Below, piece by piece: positions 11,661-23,135 of a stretch of DNA of 64,000 nucleotides (position 1 is the stretch's first letter; every line of letters starts with the position of its first letter). The DNA comes from Carettochelys insculpta (taxonomy: Eukaryota > Chordata > Testudines > Carettochelyidae): positions 11,138,501 to 11,202,500 of the forward strand of contig NC_134148.1 in NCBI RefSeq assembly GCF_033958435.1. The letters run 5' to 3'. Under the pieces are notes generated by a model. The model had not been told where the DNA came from, searched no databases, and saw only the letters and a list, made by a program, of their open reading frames with translations. A program made the translations under genes and the position numbers.

Positions 11661-12031
11661 GGGTGTGTCTACACAGCCAAGTTATTTCAGAACAACAGTC
11701 ACTATCGTCTACACAGCAAAACAGCTATTTCAAAATGATTTTAATACAGCGGATGGCTTACTTTGAGTTCTGTAAACCTCATTCTGTGAGGAACAGTGCC
11801 TATTCTGAAACAGATATTTCAAAAGAGGGGGTACAGAGACAGGGAATAGGTGCTATTGCAAACGAGGTGGCCTCCAGCCCTACCCTAAATGCAATTCAGC
11901 ATCCAATCAGTGTGGATGCACTATTCCGATACATATTGTGTGTGTACAGGTGCAATTTCAAAATAAGCTATTCCAGAAAATCTCTTCCAGAATAGCTTAT
12001 TTCGAACTAACGCTGCTGTGCAGACATAACC
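11661..12031. mobile_element. Harbinger-type MITE
   Basis: The left end GGGTGTGTCTACACAGC is matched in inverted orientation at the right end (reverse complement GGTTATGTCTGCACAGC). The interior contains TTTCAAAATA/TATTTCGAA-type sequence common to the other TCTACACT MITEs. Target duplications are not clear. Confidence 0.6.
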
Positions 12032-12144
12032 TCATCGTTTAAAACTCTGACATGCATATTTCAAGTTAAGGATAGTGCAGACAGGGAGTTCTGGGATGGG
12101 AGATGGCATTTCCAAAAGAGTAAGACGTTATAGTGTTTGGGTAC

Positions 12145-12386
12145 GGTGACCATACCTCCCTGTCCCAAATACAGGACAGGGAGCTGTGTGGGTTGGGGGG
12201 GTGCTCCCAGGCAAGAGCCCCAGGGAAGCCGCAGCCATGGATGCTCCCGCCCCCCCAAGCCCCCCTGCCCACCCCCCGACGGCCTAAATATGGCACAATT
12301 CGTCCCTTTTAAAAAAATAAGTAGGGACTCCTTTTCGGTGTCTTAAATATGGGACTGTACCACCAAATATGAGACAGTTGGTCACC
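12145..12386. mobile_element. MITE with GGTGACCA/TGGTCACC termini
   Basis: The left terminus GGTGACCATACCTCCCTGTC mirrors the right terminus, which ends ...GACAGTTGGTCACC. The interior is GC-rich with a C/G-run core. About 240 bp, non-coding, of unknown superfamily. Confidence 0.6.
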
Positions 12387-12642
12387 CCATGTTTGGGTTG
12401 CCTCCAATATTCCCTTAACCTTCAAAAAAATTAGTCTCCTTGGTTTCACCCTTTCCCCTGAGTAAGCCCCATGTATCTGCAACCAGGCATGAGTGGTATC
12501 AGAGGTGGCTTCTTAATTAATAAAGTGGAAATCAACGTTCCTGACTGAACCCTAATGCTACAGGACCGTTAACAGTTCTGGGAAATGGTGCTTATTCCTC
12601 GGCTACAAACAGCAGATCAGAGAAAATATTTTCCTTTGTGGT

Positions 12643-12962
12643 ACAGGTTGAACCTCTCTAATCTGGAACTCTCTAATCCAGCACACTGGGTAATCCAGCA
12701 TGATTTTAGTTAGCCAGACGACCACTTATCATGGGTCTGGTCAAGTTTCCCATAGTCCCACAAAGTTTGTTTGCAGCCAGGAGTGCTGGCTCTCGGTGTT
12801 CTGCGATGTTACTTAGCTTTAATTTACCTCTTTGAAGAGCCCAGTAAGCAGTGGAAGCATTGGTAATGTGCTACAAAATATTGACCTCCTTTTGTCCAGC
12901 AAATTCTCTCTTCCAGCACCAGTCAGGTCCCAAGGGTACCAGATGAGAGAGTTTCAACTGCA
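12643..12962. mobile_element. MITE with CAGGTTGAACCTCTCTAATC termini, copy 1
   Basis: The left end CAGGTTGAACCTCTCTAATC is mirrored by a diverged right end at 12938-12962. Related copies lie at 30.95, 39.95 and 51.59 kb. TA target duplications, visible at the best copy, point to a Tc1/mariner-type element. Confidence 0.6.
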
Positions 12963-13859
12963 ATTTATAAAGCCCATGTTCGGAGAAACAAACTGCCTTT
13001 ACATAGCAACCTCTGAAGGTTTAATGTAAGCAGGGGTTTGTCATTTACTGAAAACTGTCTGATATTAGCCATTGTGACGGGGTCAGGTTTTGTTATAAAC
13101 TGTTTCCTTCAAAAAAAAAACAAACAAACAAAAAAAAACAAAGCTTACGGAGCTTTCAAATTGCCTCTGCAAGTTCTCTGACAACACACAAGCAGCATTT
13201 TCACTAATGCAGGAGTTAGTCACTTTGCAATTCTTAGTCAGCACACATTTGCAGCATGCACATTGCTGCTATATGGCACAGGTTAAAGCACAAGCAGGGA
13301 CACAGACCAGCCCACTACTTAACCAGGCAGGGATTTTTCCAAGTTCCACTGCACTGGAATGACAGGGGTCTTTGTCCTCACTCCATTTTCCTTTTAAGCA
13401 TTTGTTCCAACAAAGGCCACGCACCCAATGATTACAGCCTACTCTATTTAGCTGGCATTCATTTGAAACAAATAGAGGCTTTGTTAACTAAGTTCTCATT
13501 ACAAATTTTAAGCAGGGTAAGCCAATCCCACATATACTTGTTCAAGCCAAACACAAGATCATCATGTATTACACTCTCTTTCAGTGTGAGCTGAGCTTTT
13601 ACAAGGAGCTTTTCAAGTGAGCTACTGTCAGACCACAGATAGCACCTCAAAGTGCTAAGAATATCATCAAACTTCATACCAGTGGCACATCTCAGTTGGG
13701 ATTAGTTTGCCTAACCTTGCCCCAGTGCTCAACAGTTGTTCACGGGCTGATTGCAGTGCATTTATATCTCTGCGCCAGTTCAAGTACTTTCAAGTAGAAT
13801 GTTCACCTTCCTCTGCCTGCCAGAAAATTGCATGTGCAACTAATACAAGAAACATGTTA
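12963..13859. other. No gene seen; A-rich simple tract
   Basis: A poly-A/AAAC tract occupies about 13111-13141. Open frames at 13256-13594 and on the opposite strand show no recognisable domain. Confidence 0.3.
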
Positions 13860-13988
13860 AACAGTAATATTGAGTCTGTTCTGGTATGGCTATGCTCTGA
13901 AGAAGTGGGTCTGTCCCACGAAAGCTCATCACCTAATAAATTATTTTGTTAGTCTTTGAAGTGCTACTTGACTGCTTTTTGTTTTGAT
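13860..13988 (+). mobile_element. PLE 3' end with 13-bp target-site duplication
   Basis: The insert matches the sequence directly downstream of the GIY-YIG frame of the PLE at 28.7-29.4 kb (GAAGAAGTGGGT ... CTCATCACCTAATAAAT ... GTGCTAC), so it is read as a strongly 5'-truncated copy. The 13-mer AAGAAACATGTTA stands immediately on both sides (13847-13859 and 13989-14001). Confidence 0.75.
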
Positions 13989-14001
13989 AAGAAACATGTT
14001 A

Positions 14002-14209
14002 CTTTGTGAGGTGCAAAGATTAAGCACTCAAATATGATCACATCTCCAACTCAGAGCCAAGCAGGTCTTCCTGAGAGATAAACAAACGTCCATGGCAGAG
14101 TGCCACGCAGCATTTGCTCTAATTTTTATGTCCAGGTGTACAATGACTTGTTATGTGCACTGATATGGAGATGATGTATCACATACTGACTCCTTCTGCA
14201 CATGAACAT
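14002..14209. other. Spacer, nothing recognised
   Basis: Unique-looking sequence between a PLE end and the Harbinger H1 left terminus. Confidence 0.3.
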
Positions 14210-14541
14210 GGGTGTGTCTACACTAGCAAGTACATTTGAAAGATCCCACGGAGCGTCTACACACATGGCACTCTTTCGAAATTAACCTCTAAAGAACTCC
14301 CCCATTCTTTCGTGCTTGGTCCTCCTTCCCTGCGATGGGAAGAGCGCCCTCCTCTGAAAGATAATTTCAAAAGAGAGCAAGCTTAGACGCTCTACAGCCC
14401 GCTCTTTCGAAAGAGGCAGTCCTCCAGGGCCGCCATCAGCTAGCAGGCGGTGGCACCACTCCCAGCACAAGCAGCGCTCTATGGCACCAGCATCCGGCCG
14501 CGTTTCAGGATGCAGGCTCCCAGAAACCCCCAGGTAGGAAG

Positions 14542-16238
14542 TTGAGAGAGTGCAGGCAGCAGGGAGCCCACGCTGCTTCACAGCCAGCTCCCTGCGACAA
14601 TGCTCCAGCCAGACCCCTCAAAGAAACTGGGGAGCCCTCCCAGGAGGGGAGCCAGCCCCCCAAGTGCCAAGCCCCCTCCTGGACCGATGCTGAGGTGCAA
14701 GACCTCCTTGCCTTCTGGGCAGATGAGGAGGTCCTGCAGCAGATGGGGGTCTGGCGCAGGAATGCGGTGGCGTTCCAGCGCCTCACCGGCCAGGGTCACC
14801 CCACCCGGACCCCAGACCAGGTGAGGTCTAAGGTGAAGGAGCTGCGTCAGGGATACTGCAGGGCCCAGGGGCAGCGCCCACCAGCTGCCCCTACTATAAA
14901 GACCTGGACCGCCTCCTTGGGCCTAACGAGGCAGGACCCCCAGCTGTGCTACTGGATACGACGGTCCTGGTGTCAGAGCAGGAGCCCAAGACGGGAACAG
15001 GAGGAGAGGACCATCCCAGACCTGCGCCCAGCACCAGGCGCCCACGGAGGCTGGACACCACCAGCGATGACGAGGGCTCAAGCAAGGGGGCCCTTGTCAT
15101 TGACATCCCAGCTGGGCCCCATCCACACATACCTAGCCCAACTTCCTGTAGGGACCCACAGGTAGGTGGCCTGCACACCAGCCACCCCGGGACTGGGGAG
15201 GAGGCATCCCGTCTCCCCCAGGATTGTCACAGGCCCCCCACATGCCTGCCACCCTGGGGCCTGTGGACGCCAGACAGCTGCGTTCCCCAGGCCCGGACCG
15301 GGGGCCAACAAGCAACGCTCAGCACCACAGACCGACTGGCTGTGGAGGGGCCGGGGGGCAGCGTGGGGCAGCTCGTGCCCTTGGCACCCACACAAGGAAC
15401 TTCAGGACATGGGCATCACAGGACACCAGGCGGTGGAGGCACAAGGTTTAGTCCTTGGGACTTATGGCCCCCCACTCTCCCATTTTGTCTCCACAGCTCC
15501 TGTAGCCAGCGGCTGGACCAGCACCACCACCGAGGGCGAGGAAGAGCAACCCGGACCCTGCGCCGTCCCTGCACAGGCCCACTGCTGGGCTGTCCGCCGG
15601 TGCCACCTGGGTGGGGAGGAGGACATGGCGGAGGCTGCCCACACCGCAGCACTGCAGGACCTTTCCAGCGTGCTGTGGGAGTGGCTGGAGATGGAGCGGC
15701 AGACCTGGGACCGGGTAGCGGCCAACCTCGACACCCTGACCCAGGCCGTGGCCGGCCGCCCAGCCCCAACCGCCGCGCCATCACTGCCCACTCCCACAGC
15801 CACCCCCCCACCCCACCATCCCCCGTCCGCCCATTACCCACCCGCCCCACACTCAGCCTCCCCACTTCCAACCTCCCACCACTCCCCGTTCTGCCCTCCG
15901 ACTCCACCACCAGGAGTGAACCGCCTCCCACCCCACCAATGCCTGACCTCACTGCCCTGGTCACAACCCCCCTGTCCCTGGCTGACCTCGTCCAGCTGGC
16001 CCACATGCTGCTGGCGAGGGCCAGCCAGAGGGAGGCCGCAGCTCCTGCTCTCCACGCTAACCCTGCACAGCCCACAGAAGCATCGGCCCAGGTGCACCCC
16101 TACCTGCCCATGGCACCGGCCCCAGCCCTGACGGGGCCCCCGGGCACGGGGAGGAGGGGAGACAGGCCTGTCAACCCCAAGGGGACTAATGCTGCCCCCC
16201 TTCCTGGGAGCCCGCCCGGGGCTGCTCCACCCCTGTAA
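14542..16238 (+). pseudogene. H1 Myb/SANT-like DNA-binding protein (Harbinger second protein)
   Basis: Harbinger elements encode a Myb-like partner that helps the transposase reach the nucleus and bind the element ends. The trihelix/Myb-like domain is readable at about 14680-14865: WTDAEVQDLLAFW, then RRNAVAFQRL, then RTPDQVRSKVKELRQGY. Near 14885 the frame changes by one base and continues with YYKDLDRLLG and an acidic DDEGSS segment. A good splice donor (CAG|GTAGGT, exon end 15161) and acceptor (CCACAG, exon start 15497) delimit a likely 335-bp intron. Exon 2 then reads an acidic EGEEEQ and a Trp/Glu-rich helix (LWEWLEMERQTWDRV) before a Pro-rich tail, but in a frame not matching exon 1, so another indel exists. 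The open limit at 14542 is TTG, not a convincing start. Confidence 0.75.
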
Positions 16239-16339
16239 ATAGTTACCACCTGCCCCCATGACCCGTTCCACCCCCCTGTACATAGCTGTCTAAAAAAGAC
16301 TCAACTTTGTTATTTATATTAAATATTTATTTTTGTGTT

Positions 16340-17792
16340 CTACCCCAAGTCCCCTGTGCATGTGTGGTGGTGGGGGGAGTGTGCAGTGTGGTGGGGTGTG
16401 TGCAGGGTGAAGGGCTCACTATACATCCCACTCAAAGGCCTGGCACAGGGCCTCCCGGAGCCACACTCCATCCTGCTGGGCCAGGCAGCACGGAGCTGCT
16501 CGCACCCGTGCCCTGGCTGGGCAGCCCACCCCTGCATGTAGGGCTCGTTCTTGGCCTCCACGACATTATGCAGGGTGCAGCAGGCCCCGACCACTGCTGG
16601 GACATTGGTCAGGCCCACCTCCAGCCTCGTGTGGAGGCACCTGAAGTGGTCCTTGAGGCGGCCAAACACCCGCTCCATGGTACTGTGGGCCCGGTTCAGC
16701 TGCTGGTTAAAATGGTCCTGGCTCAGCTGCATGTGTCTCTTGTATGGCCTCTGAGCAATGACTGCAGGGGGCAGGCTGCATCCGCCACAATACACAGAGG
16801 CATTGTTGTGTCCCCGACGGGCAGTTCCTGCTGGGGGAAGAAGGTCCCCTCCTCCATGCTGCGTCCCAGTCCGGCGTTCCTAAAAACCCTGGCATTGTGG
16901 GCGTGGCCAGACCAGCCCATGCAGATGCCCTGGAACCAGCTGTTGGCATCAATGAGTGCCTGCAGGACCACAGAGTGGTAGCCCTTCTGATTCACAATGG
17001 CCCTGCAACTGTGCCCCAGGGTCCTGACGGTGATGTGGGTCCTGTCCAGGGCCCCAAAGCAGTTGGGGAAGCCCAGCTCCTGGAAGCCCCGCATGGCGTC
17101 CACCCAGGTCCCCGATGCGGATCAGCTGCCGCAGAAGCACCTTGTTGATGGCACAGACAACCTGCGGGGCAGTGAAGGAGCACGCTCATGAGTGTGGCCT
17201 GGGCTGCAACCTGCACACCCACCCCCGACCACTCCCCACCCGTCCCCGGTGAGGGATGCCCCACCACTCCCCAATAGAGCCCCTTGCTGGGGCGCCCCCT
17301 GCATGTAGTGTGGATGTGACCCTGGCCAAGGCTTACTTCAATGAGGATGGCCCCGATGGTGGCATTGCCCACCCCGAACTGGTGGCCAACAGATCAGTAC
17401 CTGTCTAGGGTGGCCAGCTTCCAAAGGGTGATGGCCACCCTTTTCTGTAGGGGGAGCACTGGCCTCATGCAGGTGTCCCGGTGCTGGAGAACTGGGGCGA
17501 GCCAGTAGCACAGTGGCAGGAATGTCCTCTTGGTCATCTATAAGTTCTATAGCCACTGGTCATCGTCCCAGTCCTCCAGCACCAGCTGGTCCCACCAGTC
17601 GCTGCTTGTGGGGAAGCTCCACAAGCAGTGGGTGACCTGGGGCAGTGGCAGGGGACATTGCACCCTGAGGACGGCCTCAAGGAGGGAGGCTAGCAGAGTG
17701 GCCACCCAGAGCCACTGGAGCACAGCGGCCAGGACCGCAGCCAGTGCACTGGCCATGGCCTCAATGGTGAGGCACTGCTGCTCTGGGTCCAT
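16340..17792 (-). pseudogene. H1 DDE transposase, HARBI1-like, broken
   Basis: The N-terminus starts MDPEQQ at 17792 and reaches the conserved block SDWWDQLVLEDWDDDQW before in-frame stops near 17549. The helix-turn-helix region (RVAITLWKLAT...VGHQFGVGNATIGAI) follows with a further stop, then a likely donor near 17340 and an exon 2 beginning VVCAINKVLLRQLIRIGD. A frameshift near 17110 leads to the catalytic core: first Asp in FGALDRTHITV, second in LCIVADAACPL, a further frameshift at about 16770, and the Glu in STMERVFGRLKDHFRCL. All three catalytic acids are visible, but several lesions separate them. The transposase would cut the element at its TIRs. The gene converges on the Myb-like gene. 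Confidence 0.85.
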
Positions 17793-18136
17793 GGGGGCCT
17801 GGGATGCCTGCTCTGTGCTCTCTTTCTCTGTCTCTCTCTGCCTCGGGACAGGCCTGTGGGTGGGTGCCCTTTAAGGGGACGGCAGGCGGCAGCCCTAGAA
17901 GGGCTCATCCACTATATGACCCTGCCCATGGCGCTTCCTGCCCCTGCTCTTTCGAAAGAGCGCTCTGGTGTGCGTGGATGCTCTCTTTTGAAATTGCACT
18001 GGGGGCGTTTCGACAGGACGGACCAAACCTTTGGGCTCCACTGGTGTGTGTGGATGCTCCATTTTGAAAGAGCATCTTTCGATGTTCTCTTCTGAAAGAC
18101 ATTCTTTCGAAACAGAGCTGTAGTGTAGACACACCC

Positions 18137-20591
18137 TGTGTGGTGGGACCAAGGGGCTGCGATGTGGGAAGAGGCAGATGGTTGGAGTGCAAGAGGTACG
18201 TGGGCTCCACCAGAAAGCACAGGCTCTGAAGTGGAGCCCAGGATAAAGCAGTTCAGGGTCCAGGAGGAGGCTTGGGGTAGGGGCAGAGAACTGGGGAGAG
18301 GGCTTTGGCTGGGAGCCCTTCTAAGGGGGAGGCAAAAGCTAGTGTAAACGTGGGAAAGCCAAAACAGGTCAGGAAGGGTATCAAGTGAGTTGATGACCAA
18401 GCTGCTGTCCACTTACTCATTAGCAGGAGCTTACCAAAGTCACAGTCCATTTTGGTAAATTTCAATCACAGGATTTAAAAATGAATGTCATGATTTCAGC
18501 TGTTTAATTCTGAAAGTAAGTGTCTTATAATTGTAGGGGAGTTTCGGGGAGGAGATTGCAAAGTAAAAAGGAACTGGGAGAGGGGGTTCAAATTAATTGT
18601 AAGAGGGAGGGGAAAGACACGCTATGCTGGTAGGGCAATAAAGCTGTGCTCCCGGGCCCCTACATCTCCCTCCTGGTTGAGCTTTGCAGAATAGCTACGG
18701 ATTTTTTTACACTAAACTTAAAGGCTGTGAATTGATACTAAGACTTTGGACAAGTAAATGATCTAGTCAACCCTTGTGCAAGAATTCGGTTAATTTTACA
18801 AATAATCCACCTGACTCCTTCCCCAGGGTTCCTCTCTTTCTCTCTCTGAACTCTCAGACTCAGAGGCTGTCGTCAGGATGGCTGGTATAATCCTCTGCAT
18901 ATCCCCTACATCCATGGAACCAAAGACTTACACGAAACTGACTCTTTTGGACTAACTTAACGTACTGTGACTTGAACACCAGGTGCATTTATGGTGCTAC
19001 TTTAAGCAAAGATTCTGCTGTAGGATTCCAAGTCCACGTCAGTGGTGACAGCAAACAGACTCAAGATTCAAGGGGGCAGTCCACCTGGTAAGGAGACAAG
19101 GTGTGGAGAGCAGTGTGGGAGAAAGCAGCCACAACGGAGGTCAGGGAAACCAATAGGAGTTATGCACAGTAAGCCCTGTAAGCTGAGTGCTCGGATGGCC
19201 TTCCAGGAGACAATCAAATGATGCCCAGCTGATTAGCAGAGCACCCACAGACACCATTTGTTTCTACTGGTGATGTACATCTGCACATGCCCCAGTGCAC
19301 ATAAAATTTATTCCGTATATGGGTGGAAAAAGTAAGAGTGAACATTGGTCATGATATGAAAGAATTAGGTCAACGCATAACAGAGGCAGAAAGAAAAGTA
19401 CTACCGGAGACAGCACATGTCTAAAGAATGAGCAGCCAGCTGTTCCAATGAGGTAGGACTTGCTGAACAATAGAGTGTGCAGGGCAGGATATACAGAGCT
19501 ACCTCTGGTAAAATCCCTTTCGTAGGAGATGGCACTAGATAGCTGTGGTCAAAACTATGATGAGATCAAAGGTCCAAACTGTGGACTAGGCTTCCCCCAC
19601 AAGCCCAGTCTTTCACTGCTAGCACCAGTTCAGTTGCCCTAACAGTAGACCAAGGGTTAGTTTGTGCTTCTGACAATACTATCCCTGCCCCACTCTTCTA
19701 GTGTGAATACTCACCAGCTCTCCACCAGCACAGGTTCAGCTCTCTGATGTACAGTTCAACTGGTGAATGACGGGTGAAGTCACAGAGCTGACTGCAATCA
19801 CATCTGGGTCTAGAGATACTCGTTCAAAGATACATCAGACCTGGTTAAGTGCTTATCTGTATGGCAACCACAGACAATAGAAACACTCCTTATTAATAGA
19901 TCCCTCCCAAAGGAGTGGGCCAGCTGAAGATATCAGGATGGCAAATCAGTCAAAGGATTTAATGGAACTATGTCTCATAGATTATACTAGTGTCTACAAA
20001 TGTATTTCCTAAACATGATGCTTTGCATGTGCTATTCAGAGCTCTGTTCAGGCCCATGCAGAACAAGTATAGTAGTGCACAGTTCTTCCATCAACCACCA
20101 AGTGGGCACATACCTCCTCCTCTTTGAATCAACATTGCATGCTCATGTTCGCCCTTCACTAGGAGTATCACTACTGGTCACACAGCTGTTTCTGTGAGGC
20201 ACAAGTGATTAACACATCTGCAGTAAAGTACAAGAACCTGGGATATGGAACATTCAGTCTACTGCAATTCATGACTTGACATTTTCTCCTCACATATCTA
20301 GCTTCTCTCACTGTTTACCCACACAGCAGAGGCTGGAGTGAAGCTCTCCAGCTACAGCCCCTGAAAGATACTTGCTTGGAAAAGTGACCAGGAAAATCAC
20401 ACCAGGACAGTTAGCATTTCACTGCAAATTCATGGGCTCTTCACTTTAAGTTAGAACACAACCCCTAACCAAGTGAATGTGAAGTCACCTGATAGTCATT
20501 GTAACTATCTGCTTATTATTCAGTGCAGAAAGATACGAAGTTAAGATGCTTATCCTTTTACCATTTGAGTATATATATCATAGCAGCCTCT
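18137..20591. other. No gene seen
   Basis: Unique-looking AT-rich DNA. A TCTCTCT tract lies near 18835-18846. Open frames are short and without recognisable domains. Confidence 0.3.
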
Positions 20592-21302
20592 AGCCGTGTC
20601 TACACGTGCACGCTACTTCAAAGTAGCGGCACCAACTTCGAAATAGCGCCCGTCACGGCTACACGTGGCGAGCGCTATTTCGAAGTTGAAATCGACGTTA
20701 GGCGGCGAGACGTCGAAGCCACTAACCCCATGAGGGGATGGGAATAGCGCCCTACTTCGACGTTCAACGTCGAAGTAGGGGACGTGTAGACGACCCGTGT
20801 CCCGCAACATCGAAAGAGCGGGGTCCGCCATGGCGGCCATCAGCTGAGGGGTTGAGAGACGCTCTCTCTCCAGCCCCTGCGGGGCTCTATGGTCACCGTG
20901 GGCAGCAGCCCTTAGCCCAGGGCTTCTGGCTGCTGCTGCTGCAGCTGGGGATCCATGCTGCAGGCACAGGGTCTGCAACCAGTTGTCGGCTCTGTGGATC
21001 TTGTGTTGTATAGTGCAACTGTGTCAGGGAGGGGCCCTTTAAGGGAGCGGCTTGCTGTTGAGTCCGCCCTGTGACCCTGTCTGCAGCTGTTCCTGGCACC
21101 CTTATTTCGATGTGTGCTACTTTGGCGTGTAGATGTTCCCTTGCAGCGCCTATTTAGATGTGGTGCTGCCCAACGTCAAAGTTGAACGTCGACGTTGCCA
21201 GCCCTGGAGGACGTGTAGACGTTATTCATCGAAATAGACTATTTCGATGTCGCTATATCAAAATAAGCTATTTCGATGTAGCGTGCAAGTGTAGACGTGG
21301 CC
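20592..21302. mobile_element. Non-autonomous Harbinger element with TCT target duplication
   Basis: The left terminus (GCCGTGTCTACACGTGCACG) and right terminus (reverse complement GGCCACGTCTACACTTGCACG) are inverted, and the triplet TCT flanks both sides (20589-20591, 21303-21305). The interior around 20930-21110 matches the right part of element H2 (58.6-59.0 kb), including the transposase start region (ATGGATCCCCAGCTGCAG on minus) and the GGGCCCTTTAAGGGAGCGG block. It is thus a deletion derivative of an H2-type autonomous element with the transposase core missing. Confidence 0.8.
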
Positions 21303-22424
21303 TCTGTCAGTCTCGGGCTGCACTATATTAGAAACTGTTCACATATACTTTAGTCCCTGCCTCAAAGTTGTTACAGTCCAAAAAGGCAAAGTAACAAGTG
21401 TTAATCAAAAGAAGCAATCACACCTGCCTGCCTATGCAACGTTTTTCTGTAGGTATTATGCCAGAGAGGAGTTCTGTACAAAGGCAGAGGATAAGGGCAC
21501 TGACTGCATGAATTCTGACTGGATGTTGTCCTTCCCACGAGTGAAGGACACTGTCTGAAGCAACTAGCAAGCTACTTATGGGAGAAGCCAACCAGTAGAG
21601 GTTATCACCATCAGGAATGCAAAGCTTGACCTCATGACAGTGAGACAGGGCTAAATTGTGGAGCGCCTTGAAAGTGAAGACAAGAAGTCTGCAATCCAGC
21701 CTCAACTGCTACAGTAACCATAGATCCCCCACCCCCACATCCAGCTGATGCTGCAATCATTGTAGCTCCCTGATCTGGAATCCTTGAGACCTGACTGGTC
21801 CACACCAGGGCATTTGCCAGACCGTGGAGGTCAATGCCAGCCTCTCCACTCATGGATGCTGGCCCTGGGCACCAGCCAACCCCTAAAGGTGCAGGGTCTC
21901 CACTGCCAACCCCCAGGGCTCCACTTTGCTGCAGGTCCCTGGGACACCAGGCCTCTGTTCCCAGCCACCAGCCACTTGCTGCCAGTGCCCAGGGCTCTGT
22001 GGTGTCATTAGCACCCATCCATCAGGCCTCTGCTCCACCATCCCATCCGACTCTGCTCTTCTCTGGTCCCACAACACTGCTGAACTCAGCCTGCCAGTTT
22101 TTCCACAGTGGGTGCTCCAGCCCTAGAGCACCCACTGAGTCACTGACAATGCTGAACCAGACGAGTTGCTGCACTAGGGAAATTCCTATTGGTGAGGTTC
22201 CCACTGTACTTTCAAGACCACGTAAGTATCTCCGGTAGCCCAGAAAAATGTATTCTTCAGGACAGGGATGGCCAGCCAGTGAGAAACTAAGAGCCCAAAC
22301 AGCTGTGGATAGAGTGCAGAGCCACATATTAGATACTTACATGTATCTATCTATCTGTATAGATACACAATATATATCTATACAGAGACAGATGGCTACA
22401 CAGATGAAATAAATATATATGTGT
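21303..22424. other. No gene seen; one possible old retroelement stretch and a TATC microsatellite
   Basis: At 21420-21710 the minus strand reads RLDCRLLVFTFKALHNLA, loosely reminiscent of LINE reverse transcriptase C-termini, too weak to call. From 21770 to 21990 wording related to the CAGGTTGAAC MITE appears (CTGATCTGGAATCCT, TTGCCAGACCGTGGAGGTCAAT). Bases 22340-22420 hold ATCT/ATAT simple repeats. Confidence 0.3.
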
Positions 22425-22597
22425 AGACACGCCTCTGAGGGGCCCATTTCGAGGTAGCGCTTTCCTACATCAACACTGAACATCAACAGCACCAGCCCCA
22501 GAGGATGTGTGGAAGCTATGCATCCAAGTAGCTTATTTCAATTTTGCTACGTCAAAATAAGCTATTTCGATGTAGCATCCCAGTGTAGACGTAGCTT
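22425..22597. mobile_element. Right-end fragment of an H2-type Harbinger MITE
   Basis: The segment matches the right end of the elements at 20.6-21.3 and 58.8-59.0 kb (AATAAGCTATTTCGATGTAGC ... AGTGTAGACGTAGC). The left side begins with GTGTAGACACGCC but lacks the rest of the element. Confidence 0.6.
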
Positions 22598-22599
22598 CA

Positions 22600-22706
22600 G
22601 TGATTTAGGATTGAATGTTTAAATATGAAGCTTTTGGCTTGGGGAAAAAAAAGCTACAACACTATTGGTCAGGCATACTGCAAGGAAACTAAACTTACAC
22701 AGGCTG
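22600..22706 (+). repeat. Direct repeat copy 1, upstream of CR1 fragment
   Basis: About 105 bp ending GGTCAGGCATACTGCAAGGAAACTAAACTTAC in two overlapping parts; a diverged copy stands at 23601-23716. Each copy sits immediately upstream of a CR1 segment. Confidence 0.6.
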
Positions 22707-23125
22707 GGGTACGTGACTTATGATCAGAGGCTGAGGGAACTGGGCTTATTTAGCCTTCAGAAGTAGAGAGGCAGGGGGAGCGATTCATAGCAGCCTTCAA
22801 TTACCTGAAGGGAGGCTCCAAAGTAGATGGATTCTCAGTGATGGCAGATGACAGGACAAGACGCAATGTTCCTCAAGTTGCAGTGGCGCAGGATCTAAGT
22901 TGGACATTGGAAAAAAAAAATTTCTCTCCGAGGGGTGTGAAGCACTGGAATGGGTTACCCAGGGAAGTATTGGAATCTCCATCCTTCAAGGTTTTTAAGG
23001 CCAGAACTGACAAACTCCTGACTGAAATGATTTAGTTGGAGTTTTCCCTGCTTGTCTTGCTCTGAGCAGGGTGTTGGACTAGATGAGGTCTCTTCCAGCC
23101 CTAATCATCTATGATTCTAAAACAG
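22707..23125 (+). mobile_element. CR1 LINE 3' fragment
   Basis: The translation contains CR1 ORF2 C-terminal wording: LTYDQRLRELGLF-like and then GVKHWNGLPREVLESPSFKVFKARTD in partly different frames. The 3' end contains the typical GTTGGACTAGATGA and an ATCTATGATTCTA terminus. 5'-truncated and frameshifted. Confidence 0.8.
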
Positions 23126-23135
23126 CCTCAAGAGC

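Larger units (their letters stand above)
14210..18136. mobile_element. PIF/Harbinger DNA transposon H1, full length, inactive
   Basis: The 16-bp terminus GGGTGTGTCTACACTA at 14210-14225 is repeated perfectly inverted at 18121-18136; beyond it both ends share a more diverged GAAAG-containing segment. Between them lie two convergent genes: a Myb/SANT-like protein on plus and a DDE transposase on minus. This two-gene plan is that of PIF/Harbinger elements. Flanking triplets (ATG left, CTG right if the element starts one base in) match at two of three positions, so the target duplication is uncertain. Both genes are broken. Confidence 0.9.

Noticed and set aside
13870..13988. tRNA-derived SINE
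   Set aside because: No A or B box visible, and the same sequence forms the 3' end of the GIY-YIG PLE at 28.7 kb.
14946..16238. 430-codon plus-strand frame in H1
   Set aside because: It crosses the likely intron and changes character at each end. Its first part is genuine Myb-like sequence, but the whole is not one protein; treated within the pseudogene.
15416..16283. Long minus-strand frames opposite the H1 Myb-like gene
   Set aside because: Shadows of GC-rich coding and proline-rich DNA; no domain.
21418..21705. Possible L2/RTE-like LINE C-terminus on minus
   Set aside because: Only one short resemblance (FTFKALHNLA) with no neighbouring RT motif or 3' end.
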